Positions 1-6,612 of a DNA stretch of 14,318 nt are shown here, one piece after another. The stretch spans positions 1 to 14,318 of the forward strand of contig DATKCJ010000344.1 of assembly GCA_035513275.1 (NCBI GenBank). The letters run 5' to 3'. Source of the stretch: DATKCJ01 sp035513275 (GTDB lineage Bacteria > Verrucomicrobiota > Verrucomicrobiia > Opitutales > Opitutaceae). Position numbers and translations under genes: made by a program. Numbering within the stretch: position 1 is the first letter of the stretch; each line of letters opens with the position of its first letter. The notes beneath the pieces were generated by a model. The model made no database searches. It worked only from the letters and a program-made list of their open reading frames with translations, and was not told where the DNA came from.

Positions 1-54
1 CAACTGCTCGCGCGTGTCCGTGTTCGCTGTCATCTTCTTGGTCAGACGGGTCAT
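1..54 (-). CDS. 5' end of a gene running off the left edge, possibly a TetR-type regulator
   Basis: Eighteen codons are visible, from an ATG at 54 down to the window edge. The ATG is preceded on the minus strand by an AGAAGG purine run a few bases upstream, which is a better ribosome-binding site than most genes here have. The visible peptide ends in TANTDTREQL, which resembles the short basic lead-in to the helix-turn-helix of TetR-family repressors (commonly DTREQLL followed by an alanine-rich helix). That resemblance is the only functional clue and is inference. A second in-frame ATG at 33 could be the true start. Too little is present to be certain it is a gene. Confidence 0.4.
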   Translation of the reverse strand, partial: MTRLTKKMTANTDTREQL

Positions 55-227
55 GGTCCTTCTTTCGTTGGTGGTTTTAGGCTTCATCACCAAACCACCT
101 ACCATGATCCGTCTTTTTGCTGAACTCTCCGGACACTACCGCAGATTCGGGAAACGCCGCCCGTGCGTCGTGGGGGCGATCCGGGCTCGAGCCTGCACGA
201 CCCAACCCGATCGTCCCGACCGCCGGT

Positions 228-644
228 CTACTCCGGCCAGCCGAAAGCGCGCTTGATCTCGACGAACACCGCCCGCTCCGCCGGAGCGAATTCACCGTCG
301 GCTTGGAAGAGCTCCTGGCAGAGCGCGAGCGCCTGGGTTTTCGTTTCGGTCGAAGCGAGCTGGTCCGAGATCGATGCGAGAGCTGATTCACGCGTCGCGG
401 CGGTCGCCATGGCCGCGCGGGCTTTTTCAAGCGACCGCGCCGCGAACGAGTCGAAGTCGACCGCCGGATCCCAATCGAACGCTGCGACCTCGCCAGCGAT
501 CGCGTTGCTCTCCGCCGGAGTCAGTTCCTGATCGGCGCACATGCAGAAATGGAGGAGATCGACGATCGCCCCGCGCTGGGTTTGGGAAAGGCCGTCGGTG
601 GGCGAGGCGACAGGGGAAAACAGACGGCTAAAGAAGTTGCTCAT
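228..644 (-). CDS. TerB-like (tellurite-resistance TerB/DjlA-type) helical protein
   Basis: This 138-residue protein is predicted cytosolic, with no signal peptide or membrane segment. It carries the two acidic signatures of TerB-like domains: ADQELTPAES at residues 37-46 and ADGEFAPAER at residues 115-124, each followed by a helix. The spacing and total length fit a single TerB domain with a short phenylalanine-rich N-terminal lead. TerB-like domains are all-helical, are thought to bind metal through such acidic loops, and occur in stress-response and membrane-associated systems. The exact role here is unknown. There is no other ter gene in the window, so a tellurite-resistance operon is not supported. 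The start has no clear Shine-Dalgarno sequence. The next gene upstream on this strand is the rhodanese, about 400 bp away, so the two are probably not tightly co-translated. Confidence 0.8.
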   Translation of the reverse strand: MSNFFSRLFSPVASPTDGLSQTQRGAIVDLLHFCMCADQELTPAESNAIAGEVAAFDWDPAVDFDSFAARSLEKARAAMATAATRESALASISDQLASTETKTQALALCQELFQADGEFAPAERAVFVEIKRAFGWPE

Positions 645-1047
645 GAGGACTCGGAGAATTGGACGCTCGGGGACGAAGGGACGCCCAGAAAATGCACCCC
701 CGTGCCAGAGAGTCAGGCGAAATGCAGGTTACATTTGCGTTACGACCACACGCTCACCCGCCGACCAACCTCCGCCGAGGAGCAATCGGGAGTCAGAGGC
801 ATTCAGCGATTCGGACGCGGCGCCACGACTGCAAGCGCAGCGCGACCACCAAGGACCGCATCCACGCTGCGACGCGCGAGGTGCTGCGGTTCGTTCATTG
901 AGCGTCTGTCGAGAGTGAACGCATGACCCCCTCCGGCTCCTTCATCCGCGCCGTGCCTTGCGTCGTGTCCTCCATAGCTCAACGAGCGGCGGAGGAAGCC
1001 TTGGCGAAGCAGGGTAATCCGCGAGACTCAGTCTGTTCGCGCGGCCG
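645..1047. other. 403-bp gap with no convincing gene
   Basis: Open frames here have atypical composition and no recognisable domain. The only structure I can identify is one copy of the palindromic repeat described separately at 966-997. It is followed by a run (about 998-1012) resembling the tail that often accompanies this repeat. No tRNA, riboswitch or terminator with a T-tract was found. Confidence 0.6.
966..997. repeat. Dispersed palindromic repeat, copy 1
   Basis: The element has inverted arms TCCTCC and GGAGGA around an AGCT core (on the plus strand TGTCCTCC-atAGCT-n-GCGG-CGGAGGA). The same layout recurs between the two metH genes (10310-10340) and after btuB (14208-14238), so this is a dispersed family. 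This copy lies in a gene-free gap and lacks the clear outer GTAG...CTAC arms of the other two. Confidence 0.7.
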
Positions 1048-1389
1048 TCACGCGCCGGATTGGGTGGGCAGGTTCGCGCCGAGCCAGCCCTTGATGCCGG
1101 CCGACATGACCATGGCATTCTGATAACCAAGTTTTCTGGCGCGTTTCGCCGCCTTGGGTCCCTTGCTGCACAGAATGTTCGAGCAGTAGAAGACGACGGT
1201 CGTGGTCTTGTCCGCCGGAAGGTCCTTCGCCTTGAAGTTCTCCGGATCGAGATTCGTCGCGCCCGGAATGTGTGCCGCGGACCAGCGGTCGCGCGGATTG
1301 ACGTCCACCACAGTGATCGGCTCCGCCTCCATCAGTCGGTGGAGGTCGGCGGGGGAAATGGATTCGAGTCCGAGGAAGAGCGCATACAT
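1048..1389 (-). CDS. Single-domain rhodanese-like protein
   Basis: This 113-residue protein is about the size of one rhodanese domain. It shows the family pattern: ISPADLHRLM near the N-terminus, the VVDVNPRDRWSAAHIPGATN block (residues 27-46), the active-site loop VVFYCSNILCSKG (residues 65-77) and the C-terminal GIKGW motif (98-102). Rhodaneses transfer sulfane sulfur through a persulfide on a loop cysteine. Two cysteines, C69 and C74, are present, and the loop is the CxxxxC type seen in many small bacterial rhodanese-like proteins. It is predicted cytosolic. I chose the ATG at 1389 because the conserved domain begins about ten residues later. The open frame continues upstream to 1539, but that extension shows no family similarity and is probably not translated. 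Its substrate and partners cannot be told from context. Confidence 0.88.
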   Translation of the reverse strand: MYALFLGLESISPADLHRLMEAEPITVVDVNPRDRWSAAHIPGATNLDPENFKAKDLPADKTTTVVFYCSNILCSKGPKAAKRARKLGYQNAMVMSAGIKGWLGANLPTQSGA

Positions 1390-1739
1390 GGCAGTCGTGT
1401 GTTGAAGGTTTTCGAGGAATAAAACCCCGTTTCGCACTCCGAAGTTGCGCGAAATTTCCGCGCGCTCACATCGATTCACATCGGCGGTCGTTCGCCGCGA
1501 TGGACGGTCGCTGGAGCGGCGAAGCGCAAGGCATGGCATCGTCGCCGGCTGGCTCTACTGGCGCCGTGGGGCTCGAGTCGGCGATCATCGCCCCACGTGG
1601 CAACGCATTTGCTCCTCTGGTCAGCTACCCGCGTTGGAATGTGATCAAAATGTGGCCCTCCTCGTCGGTATGCGGCGTGCCGTTGGCCTGTTTTTAAACC
1701 CGCTGTTGCCTCCGAGCGAACCTCTGGCTGTTTCATTGA
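1390..1739. other. 350-bp gap holding a hairpin and a DUF5069 fragment
   Basis: This region separates the minus-strand rhodanese from the plus-strand ankyrin gene, so both promoters should lie here, but I see no convincing -35/-10 pair. It contains an 8-bp inverted repeat (CGTGGGGC at 1565-1572 and GCCCCACG at 1590-1597) and, at about 1648-1690, a decayed piece of a DUF5069 gene listed separately. The short open frames crossing it have no recognisable product. Confidence 0.55.
1648..1690 (-). pseudogene. Short degenerate fragment of the middle of a DUF5069 gene
   Basis: Read on the minus strand from 1690, this encodes ANGTPHTDEEGHI, matching ANGTHHTDEECHI of the intact DUF5069 protein at 6151-6612 in 11 of 13 positions. 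The DNA is about 85% identical over roughly 42 bases. Similarity fades beyond the fragment and an in-frame stop follows within about ten codons. It has no start codon and cannot be a functional gene by itself. It has the same orientation as the other DUF5069 pieces in this window. Confidence 0.7.
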
Positions 1740-3713
1740 GTGTCCCTCTTGCGAATGAAACAGCTCAATCCGGACATCCTGCACCAGCTGGTGCACAACG
1801 GCGATCTATCGGGGGTGCGTCGGCTCCTTACCGAGGCGAGACCCGCGTTCACGAGGCGAGAGCTCCGAAACAGCTTGATTGCCGCAGCGCTGGGCACCCG
1901 TGAAAACGACGCCGCGATCATCCGGCTTCTCTTGGAACACGGAGCCGATCCCGAGGAACACTATATGATCGGTCCCGTGTTGCTGTGTGCCGCGATGAAT
2001 GGTGCATTGCAGACCGTGAAAGTGCTGATCGAGTTTGGGGCTGATCCCAATCGACTGCACAAGAAGGAGACGGCGCTCTCCGCCGCGTTGTCCGAGAACC
2101 AGACCGCGACAATTCATTTCCTCGAGGAGATTGGCGCTCTTGTCGATCCCTCACTTGAACTCCTCTACGCTGCGAAATTCGGCGACTTGAAGCGTGCGCA
2201 TAAGGCCCTCGCCGCCGGTGCCGATGTCAATATCCGGGGAGGTGATCCCGTGAGCCAGACTCCGATCGAGATGGCATCATGGAAAGGCCACCGCGAGATG
2301 GTGAAGCTGCTCCTCGGCGAGGGCGCCGGGAAGCGTCGCCGGCGCGACCTGCACGAAGCTCTTAACTCAGCTGCGGCTCGCGCGAAGGATCCGTTGCTGG
2401 TCGAGCTGTTGGTGAAGGCGGGAGCGAGCCCAGATGCACGCGTTTTTGGAGAGACGGCCCTCATGGTGGCCGCGGGGAAAGGGGATGTTGCGACCGCGCG
2501 CATGTTGATCCAGTTGGGCGCCGACACGGGCGCCAGGAACGAAGAACGAGGAATGACCGTCCTCGACTATGCAAGGCAGGGGAAAAACAAGGGGCTTTGT
2601 GCCTTGGTGGCAGGCACCGGAGCCGGTTCGGAGCGTGACTCCCGGCGGCTGATGGTCCGGCGGCTTGCGCGCGAGTTCGGCGGCCGCGTGATCGAACACA
2701 GCACGGGCTACCTGCTGAACACGAAATTCTGCGGGCATCGGAGCCAGGTGAGCGTTGACCGGGATGACGCGTCGATCGCGGTGTTCGGATTGAGATTTGT
2801 TGATTCCGCGCTTCGCAACGGATCGATCCCGGACCTGTTGATTGGCGAGGGAGAACCCTCCACGCCGGTTGCCCGCGGTCGATTGCGGCGTATTCCCGCA
2901 GCCTCCGAGGCGGCGGGAATAAAGGTTTGCGGCTTCACGTCACCGGATCGCAAGCAACTGGGTGAGATCGTCGCACTTTGTCGGCGGATCAAGCCGACGC
3001 TGCTCGGGCTGTTGAAGAAGGAAGGCGAATTCCTCCGCACTTCAAAGGGAGCCGCTGTGTTCATCTGGAAGGGTTCGGACGTTGAGGGGACAATCGACCG
3101 CCTCAAGGTCTTTGGCGGGTTGATCGGGGACCTCGCGCGCCCGCCGACTCCCGAGCGCCGGTTGTTCGAGTGCGAGTGGCTGATTAAGCCCGCGCCGAAG
3201 TCCTCCGGTGCGTCCGCGTTTCGTCATGTGTTCGGGGGAAGCGACGAACCGCCCGCGGCGTGTCCCTCGTGTGCCGCCGCTGCGAACCCGATCATCCGGA
3301 TCGATCTGAGCGACGCGCGACTGCCCGCGACCGCCCTCGGGCGCGTGCCTTTGCCGGTGCGCTGGTGCCTAGACTGCGCCGAATGGTCGGCGACGTTCTA
3401 TCCGCTCTCGAAGCAGCCGAAGAAACGGGCGGCAAAGGTCGCGGCTTCGGCGGAGCCGGCATTGCCCGAGTCTGCAATGACCCTTGTGCACGTCGCGCCT
3501 CCGAAGAAGGCGGGACGTAAGAGCAAGCTTGGGGGCTCACCAAGTTGGATCCAGATGGACGACACGCCCGACTGCCGTTCTTGCGGGGAGCCGATGGCTT
3601 TTGTGCTCCAGATGAACAGCGACGCACGGATCTCCTACGGGGATGTCGGAATGCTTTACGCCTTCGTATGCCCCGACTGCCGGCTGATTGCCACGGTCGT
3701 GCAGTCCCACTGA
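1740..3713 (+). CDS. Ankyrin-repeat protein with DUF1963-like, cysteine-paired C-terminus
   Basis: This 657-residue protein has three parts. Residues about 45-290 are ankyrin repeats, with hallmark strings such as LLLEHGADP (63-71), VLIEFGADPN (95-104), TPIEMASWKGH and MLIQLGADTGA (255-265). Residues about 300-460 form a basic, mixed alpha/beta middle region that I do not recognise. Residues about 490-657 resemble DUF1963/YwqG-like proteins: KLGGSPSWIQMDDTP, then CxxCGEPMAFVLQ, then SYGDVGMLYAFVCPDC. Four CxxC pairs (C508/C511, C543/C546, C612/C615, C644/C647) could form two zinc sites, which is inference. There is no signal peptide, so it is probably a cytosolic protein-interaction scaffold. 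The frame begins at a GTG (1740); an ATG at 1755 is an equally plausible start and neither has a clear ribosome-binding site. It is the only plus-strand gene in the left half and is probably transcribed alone. Confidence 0.88.
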   Translation: MSLLRMKQLNPDILHQLVHNGDLSGVRRLLTEARPAFTRRELRNSLIAAALGTRENDAAIIRLLLEHGADPEEHYMIGPVLLCAAMNGALQTVKVLIEFGADPNRLHKKETALSAALSENQTATIHFLEEIGALVDPSLELLYAAKFGDLKRAHKALAAGADVNIRGGDPVSQTPIEMASWKGHREMVKLLLGEGAGKRRRRDLHEALNSAAARAKDPLLVELLVKAGASPDARVFGETALMVAAGKGDVATARMLIQLGADTGARNEERGMTVLDYARQGKNKGLCALVAGTGAGSERDSRRLMVRRLAREFGGRVIEHSTGYLLNTKFCGHRSQVSVDRDDASIAVFGLRFVDSALRNGSIPDLLIGEGEPSTPVARGRLRRIPAASEAAGIKVCGFTSPDRKQLGEIVALCRRIKPTLLGLLKKEGEFLRTSKGAAVFIWKGSDVEGTIDRLKVFGGLIGDLARPPTPERRLFECEWLIKPAPKSSGASAFRHVFGGSDEPPAACPSCAAAANPIIRIDLSDARLPATALGRVPLPVRWCLDCAEWSATFYPLSKQPKKRAAKVAASAEPALPESAMTLVHVAPPKKAGRKSKLGGSPSWIQMDDTPDCRSCGEPMAFVLQMNSDARISYGDVGMLYAFVCPDCRLIATVVQSH

Positions 3714-3798
3714 AGTAATGAACCACGCAGTCCAATCGGGCAGGTCGATTGCCGTTCCCATTGTTAAGACGTCACGCCGCTAGTTTTGACTTGGACGC

Positions 3799-3840
3799 CT
3801 ACACCTTCTCCCACGCGGGGGTGGCGACCTGGTCGCGGCA
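3799..3840 (-). pseudogene. 13-codon remnant of a DUF5069 3' end, with stop codon
   Basis: On the minus strand this reads CRDQVATPAWEKV followed by TAG, matching the final residues of the intact DUF5069 protein (GRDPVATKAWESI, stop TAG). It starts just after the HEAT gene's stop codon at 3853. Nothing of the rest of the gene is present. It is the most diverged of the two 3'-end remnants, and the bases on both sides show no DUF5069 similarity. Confidence 0.65.
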
Positions 3841-3852
3841 GCCTCTAACAGC

Positions 3853-5037
3853 TCAGACGGGGTGCCGAATGAATTTGAAGCCAACCCGCTTGAGTTCGCC
3901 AAGAAGCAGGTGATCACCGGCTTCCCATCCGACGAGCACACCCACTGGACCCCGGGGAGAGCCGAGAACATCGTGGATTTCAGGTGTCATCAGCGAGCGG
4001 GCAAGCAGTGCGGAGAGAGAGAACGCGAATGGAAAGTAACCGTCGTTTTGCAATCCTCTGCCGCTGGCACGATTGAAGATCAGGCCGGCCGCCTTCAATG
4101 CCCTCCCTTTGAAGGAGCCGCGCTTTGGGTCGTGCCTCAAGTCGCCGATGGCCCATAGCATCTCCGTGTCATTGGGATCGTATTGGCCCACGAAGGCAGC
4201 AGAGAGTTCAGCGATCTCCTCGCCTCGGGAGTTCGACAGCTCCACGAGAGAGAAGTAGACGCCGCGGATTGGAAATGGACATGGTTCCTTTTTTAGGAGG
4301 TCGGGAAGCCACTGCTTGGCTCGCCGCTCGTCGTCGGAGACGTCGATGGCACTTACCTTTTCCCAATCCGTGTGAGGCATACTCTGCGCGCACCAAGAAA
4401 GGATTTCGCTCAACCCGGCACGAAATGTTACGCGAGTGCGAAGGATCCGATTGAGTTCGGCGAAGAACCTGTCCGGATCGACTTGCCCTTCCTTTCGTTC
4501 CTTGGGCGGTCTGGGAACAGTCTCAATAGGAGTCTCTTTCCGAATGCGAATGATGCGCAAAGCACCTCCGCTCCATTCGGCGACCTGTGGGTGTGGGTCG
4601 TCAGCCATCCTAGCAATGGCCGCAAGCTCGTCTGGCGTGTGGTCAGGAAGGTTGATGCACTTCGTCAATGCTTCGAGGCGCATCGACCAGTCCGGATGAT
4701 GAAAGACACCGAATACAGCTTTGCGAGCAGCGGGGTCGCGTGGGCCGGCACCCACAAGGCAATCGACCGCTGATTGTTGGATGAACTGAGGTTCTCGGTT
4801 CAGAAGCTCAATGAAGACGGGGATGGCAGGAGCGCTACGTTCACCAAGACGCTTGAGGGCGACCTCGGACCAGAAAACAACGTCATCGTTGTTCGACCTC
4901 AACCCCTCTATCAGGACCTGAACATCGATATCTACTTTAGGCTCGAGTCCACCGAGCACAAGAGTTGCCCTGTGGCGACGTGGGCGCTCGTTCGAAGCGA
5001 TTGCGGCGAGCAGCTTTTCAGCGTCAAGTTTGGGCAT
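3853..5037 (-). CDS. HEAT-repeat protein with an unrecognised C-terminal domain
   Basis: This 394-residue protein lacks a signal peptide or membrane segment. Residues about 5-165 are helical HEAT/PBS-lyase-type repeats: paired helices with the recurring spacing seen in RHRATLVLGGLEP, VVFWSEVALKRLGE (53-66), QQSAVDCLVGAGP and MRLEALTKCINLP. A charged linker follows (about 168-188). Residues about 188-394 are a separate globular region rich in aromatic and hydrophobic segments (FFAELNRILRTRVTFRAGLSEILSWC; YFPFAFSLSALLARSLM) that I cannot assign. HEAT repeats are protein-binding scaffolds, so a regulatory or adaptor role is likely but unproven. The gene lies between two DUF5069 3'-end remnants (3799-3840 and 5096-5227) on the same strand, suggesting it arrived as cargo. 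The ATG at 5037 is preceded only by a weak GGA element. Confidence 0.8.
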   Translation of the reverse strand: MPKLDAEKLLAAIASNERPRRHRATLVLGGLEPKVDIDVQVLIEGLRSNNDDVVFWSEVALKRLGERSAPAIPVFIELLNREPQFIQQSAVDCLVGAGPRDPAARKAVFGVFHHPDWSMRLEALTKCINLPDHTPDELAAIARMADDPHPQVAEWSGGALRIIRIRKETPIETVPRPPKERKEGQVDPDRFFAELNRILRTRVTFRAGLSEILSWCAQSMPHTDWEKVSAIDVSDDERRAKQWLPDLLKKEPCPFPIRGVYFSLVELSNSRGEEIAELSAAFVGQYDPNDTEMLWAIGDLRHDPKRGSFKGRALKAAGLIFNRASGRGLQNDGYFPFAFSLSALLARSLMTPEIHDVLGSPRGPVGVLVGWEAGDHLLLGELKRVGFKFIRHPV

Positions 5038-5095
5038 CTGGTTATCCGGTGTTTAAGTTCGCCGCGAGCGATCCGGGGGGCCTCGGCAGATCCAC

Positions 5096-5227
5096 CTAGA
5101 TCGATTCCCACGCTTTGGTGGCGACAGGGTCGCGGTCTTCGTCGAACTCAATGTGGTCGACGACTGTCTCGATCGGCTTTCCCTCGAGGCCGGCGGCTTT
5201 GATCCGCTCGGGGAGGACGTGCGAGCG
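5096..5227 (-). pseudogene. 43-codon remnant of a DUF5069 3' end, frame intact
   Basis: This 132-bp stretch aligns base for base, without gaps, to the 3' end of the intact DUF5069 gene (6151-6282). I count 121 of 132 identical bases. The encoded 43 residues, from RSHVLPERIK to TKAWESI and a TAG stop, differ at one position only (Asp for Gly in FDEGRD). Nine of the eleven base changes are synonymous and the other two fall in that one codon. There is no start codon, and similarity stops abruptly at 5228, about 18 bp beyond the hepT stop. The piece therefore came from a DUF5069 gene that had diverged under protein-level selection before being cut down. Confidence 0.88.
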
Positions 5228-5245
5228 GTGCGGTTTCATTTCGGC

Positions 5246-5599
5246 TCAGGAATGAGGTTCGCGCTGGGCGAAGTGCCGCTCGACAGCCTCGACGAGTGGC
5301 TCGAGGTCGTTGTTCGCGGTTCGCCAGACAAGATCGAGATCCACCTCGCCGTAGTCGTGGGCGATAATGTTTCTCATCCCGCGCATCGCGCGAAAAGGAA
5401 TTCCCGGGAAGAGCGCCTGCGTCTCCGGCGCCAGACGGCTTGCCACCTCGCCGATGATTTCAAACCGACGCAGAACGGCATCCTGTTTTTCCATGTCTGC
5501 CAGGAACGCCTCCTTGCTGTGGCCAAAAAGGTATCGCCGAATCGCCCGAGCCGAGTCCAACAGGTCCCTCAAAAGAGCCTGTTGGAGATCATCGGACAT
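5246..5599 (-). CDS. hepT: HepT-like HEPN (DUF86) toxin, putative RNase
   Basis: This 117-residue all-helical protein carries the HepT signature R-x4-H-x-Y as RNIIAHDY, with R76, H81 and Y83. The flanking residues (FEIIGEVASRLAPE, FPGIPFRAMRGMRNIIAHDYGEVD) are typical of DUF86. In characterised systems the R and H of this motif form the RNase active site, and the partner MntA neutralises the toxin by transferring AMP to the tyrosine. All three residues are present, so the toxin is probably active. Its start codon overlaps the end of the nucleotidyltransferase gene by 11 bases, showing a translationally coupled antitoxin-first pair. A DUF5069 remnant begins about 20 bp after its stop. Confidence 0.93.
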   Translation of the reverse strand: MSDDLQQALLRDLLDSARAIRRYLFGHSKEAFLADMEKQDAVLRRFEIIGEVASRLAPETQALFPGIPFRAMRGMRNIIAHDYGEVDLDLVWRTANNDLEPLVEAVERHFAQREPHS

Positions 5600-5918
5600 A
5601 GGCGTTCACGGTCCGGGTCAGCATTGCCCGGCGGCGAAAAAGATTTCTGCTCCGTTCGATCGCGCGGCGGCTGACAACATCGACCGGGCAGCCAAGCGCC
5701 TCAGCCAGCTCCTCGCGGAGAGCGCCCATCTCAAAGAGGCCGACTTCGGCTCCCGGGGAAAATTCGACCAATACATCGACATCGCTCCCCGGTCGAGTGA
5801 CGCCCCGCGCGACCGACCCGAACAGATCGGCTCGTGCCACCGGATACCGTGCGCAGACTTCCCCCACGATGCGCCGGATCTCGGGCAGCGGCGGCGGCGA
5901 TTTGAGGGTGGCGTCCAT
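5589..5918 (-). CDS. mntA: MntA-like nucleotidyltransferase antitoxin
   Basis: This 109-residue minimal nucleotidyltransferase contains FGSVARGVTRPGSDVDVLVE, the GSx10DxD motif of the family, with S35, D46 and D48 as expected catalytic and metal-binding positions. In known pairs MntA transfers AMP to a tyrosine of the HEPN toxin, blocking its RNase activity. It is predicted cytosolic and full length for the family. It is followed immediately by hepT with an 11-base overlap, the usual order and coupling for this module. The ATG at 5918 has only a weak AAGAG upstream. About 230 bp, including an inverted-repeat element, separates it from the stop codon of the DUF5069 gene upstream. Confidence 0.93.
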   Translation of the reverse strand: MDATLKSPPPLPEIRRIVGEVCARYPVARADLFGSVARGVTRPGSDVDVLVEFSPGAEVGLFEMGALREELAEALGCPVDVVSRRAIERSRNLFRRRAMLTRTVNAYVR

Positions 5919-5982
5919 GCGGGCACTCTTGGCCCGCAGGGGCGGAGTGTCGAGCTTGGGTCAGAGCGGTTAAACCGGGTCC

Positions 5983-6090
5983 ATGCAGTCGAATGTAGCT
6001 GCCGACGTAAGGAGGCGGTGGGAACGGCGATCGCCCAGATACTGCCTCGTTACCTCGGCAGCTACGAAGGCCTCGCACCTTCGACTGCAT
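5983..6090. repeat. Inverted-repeat element with GTAG...CTAC arms
   Basis: Arms at 5995-6016 and 6044-6065 (starting GTAGCTGCCGA and ending TCGGCAGCTAC) pair in about 20 of 22 positions. An outer pair, ATGCAGTCGAA at 5983-5993 and TTCGACTGCAT at 6080-6090, is perfect. The right half has about a dozen extra bases between inner and outer arms. The GTAG/CTAC arm ends resemble those of the elements at 10273-10353 and 14191-14302, suggesting one broad family of palindromic repeats. It lies between mntA and DUF5069. Confidence 0.75.
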
Positions 6091-6104
6091 CGTTCAACCC
6101 TTCC

Positions 6105-6136
6105 GCCCTTCCGCGTTTTCCGTGTGTTCCGTGGGC
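6105..6136. repeat. Dispersed CGGAA-type low-complexity repeat, inverted copy
   Basis: On the minus strand this reads TGCCCACGGAACACAC followed by further CGGAA-type units. The same wording occurs on the plus strand at 6665-6694. The two copies flank the DUF5069 gene in opposite orientations. Confidence 0.6.
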
Positions 6137-6150
6137 AAAGCGCCGGGTTC

Positions 6151-6612
6151 CTAAATCGACTCCCACGCTTTGGTGGCGACGGGGTCGCGACCTTCGTCGA
6201 ACTCGATGTGGTCGACGACTGTCTCGATCGGCTTGCCCTCGAGGCCGGCGGCTTTGATTCGCTCCGGCAGTACGTGCGAGCGCTCGTCGCGCCAGCCGAG
6301 CTTCGCGATGAAACGATTCCAGATGTGGCACTCCTCGTCGGTGTGGTGCGTGCCGTTGGCCTCGGCCCATGCGAGGACCTCCGCGTCGGTGGCGCCGGCG
6401 AGAGTGCGCAACTTCAAATCGTCGTAGCGCACGCCGATAAACCGGCACATGCGGCCGTCGAACTGGTTGATCTTCCCGTCGCCAAGGTTGGCGACGTATT
6501 CCGGCGGCAGCGTGCCCGCGGCGTGCAGGCGTATCTTGTCGAGCATGCGACCGAAATAAATCAGGCGGCCGGTCTTGTCGTAGCAGCTTCGGAGTCCGGG
6601 AACGTGCGGCAT
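6151..6612 (-). CDS. DUF5069 domain protein, complete
   Basis: This 153-residue protein matches the DUF5069 family over its whole length. It begins MPHVPGLRSCYDKTGRLIYF and continues with GRMLDKIRLHAAGTLP, YVANLG, FDGRMCRFIGVRYDDL, TDAEVLAWAEANG, DEECHIWNRFI and a C-terminal RSHVLPERIK segment. Such proteins are short and cytosolic, and I know no established function for them. The ATG at 6612 fits the family N-terminus. Three partial copies of the same gene occur elsewhere in the window (1648-1690, 3799-3840, 5096-5227), all in this orientation. Downstream on the same strand is the mntA-hepT pair. It could be transcribed with it, but the inverted-repeat element in the 230-bp gap makes that uncertain. 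Confidence 0.92.
   Translation of the reverse strand: MPHVPGLRSCYDKTGRLIYFGRMLDKIRLHAAGTLPPEYVANLGDGKINQFDGRMCRFIGVRYDDLKLRTLAGATDAEVLAWAEANGTHHTDEECHIWNRFIAKLGWRDERSHVLPERIKAAGLEGKPIETVVDHIEFDEGRDPVATKAWESI

Noticed and set aside
549..926. Plus-strand frames in the gap before the rhodanese
   Set aside because: Composition is atypical, two frames overlap each other in different phases, there is no ribosome-binding site and no recognisable product.
1390..1539. N-terminal extension of the rhodanese
   Set aside because: No family similarity upstream of the ATG at 1389, and the protein from that ATG is already a complete domain.
3733..3751. Small CAATCG/CGATTG hairpin after the ankyrin gene as a terminator
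   Set aside because: A 6-bp stem with no T-tract is too weak to call.
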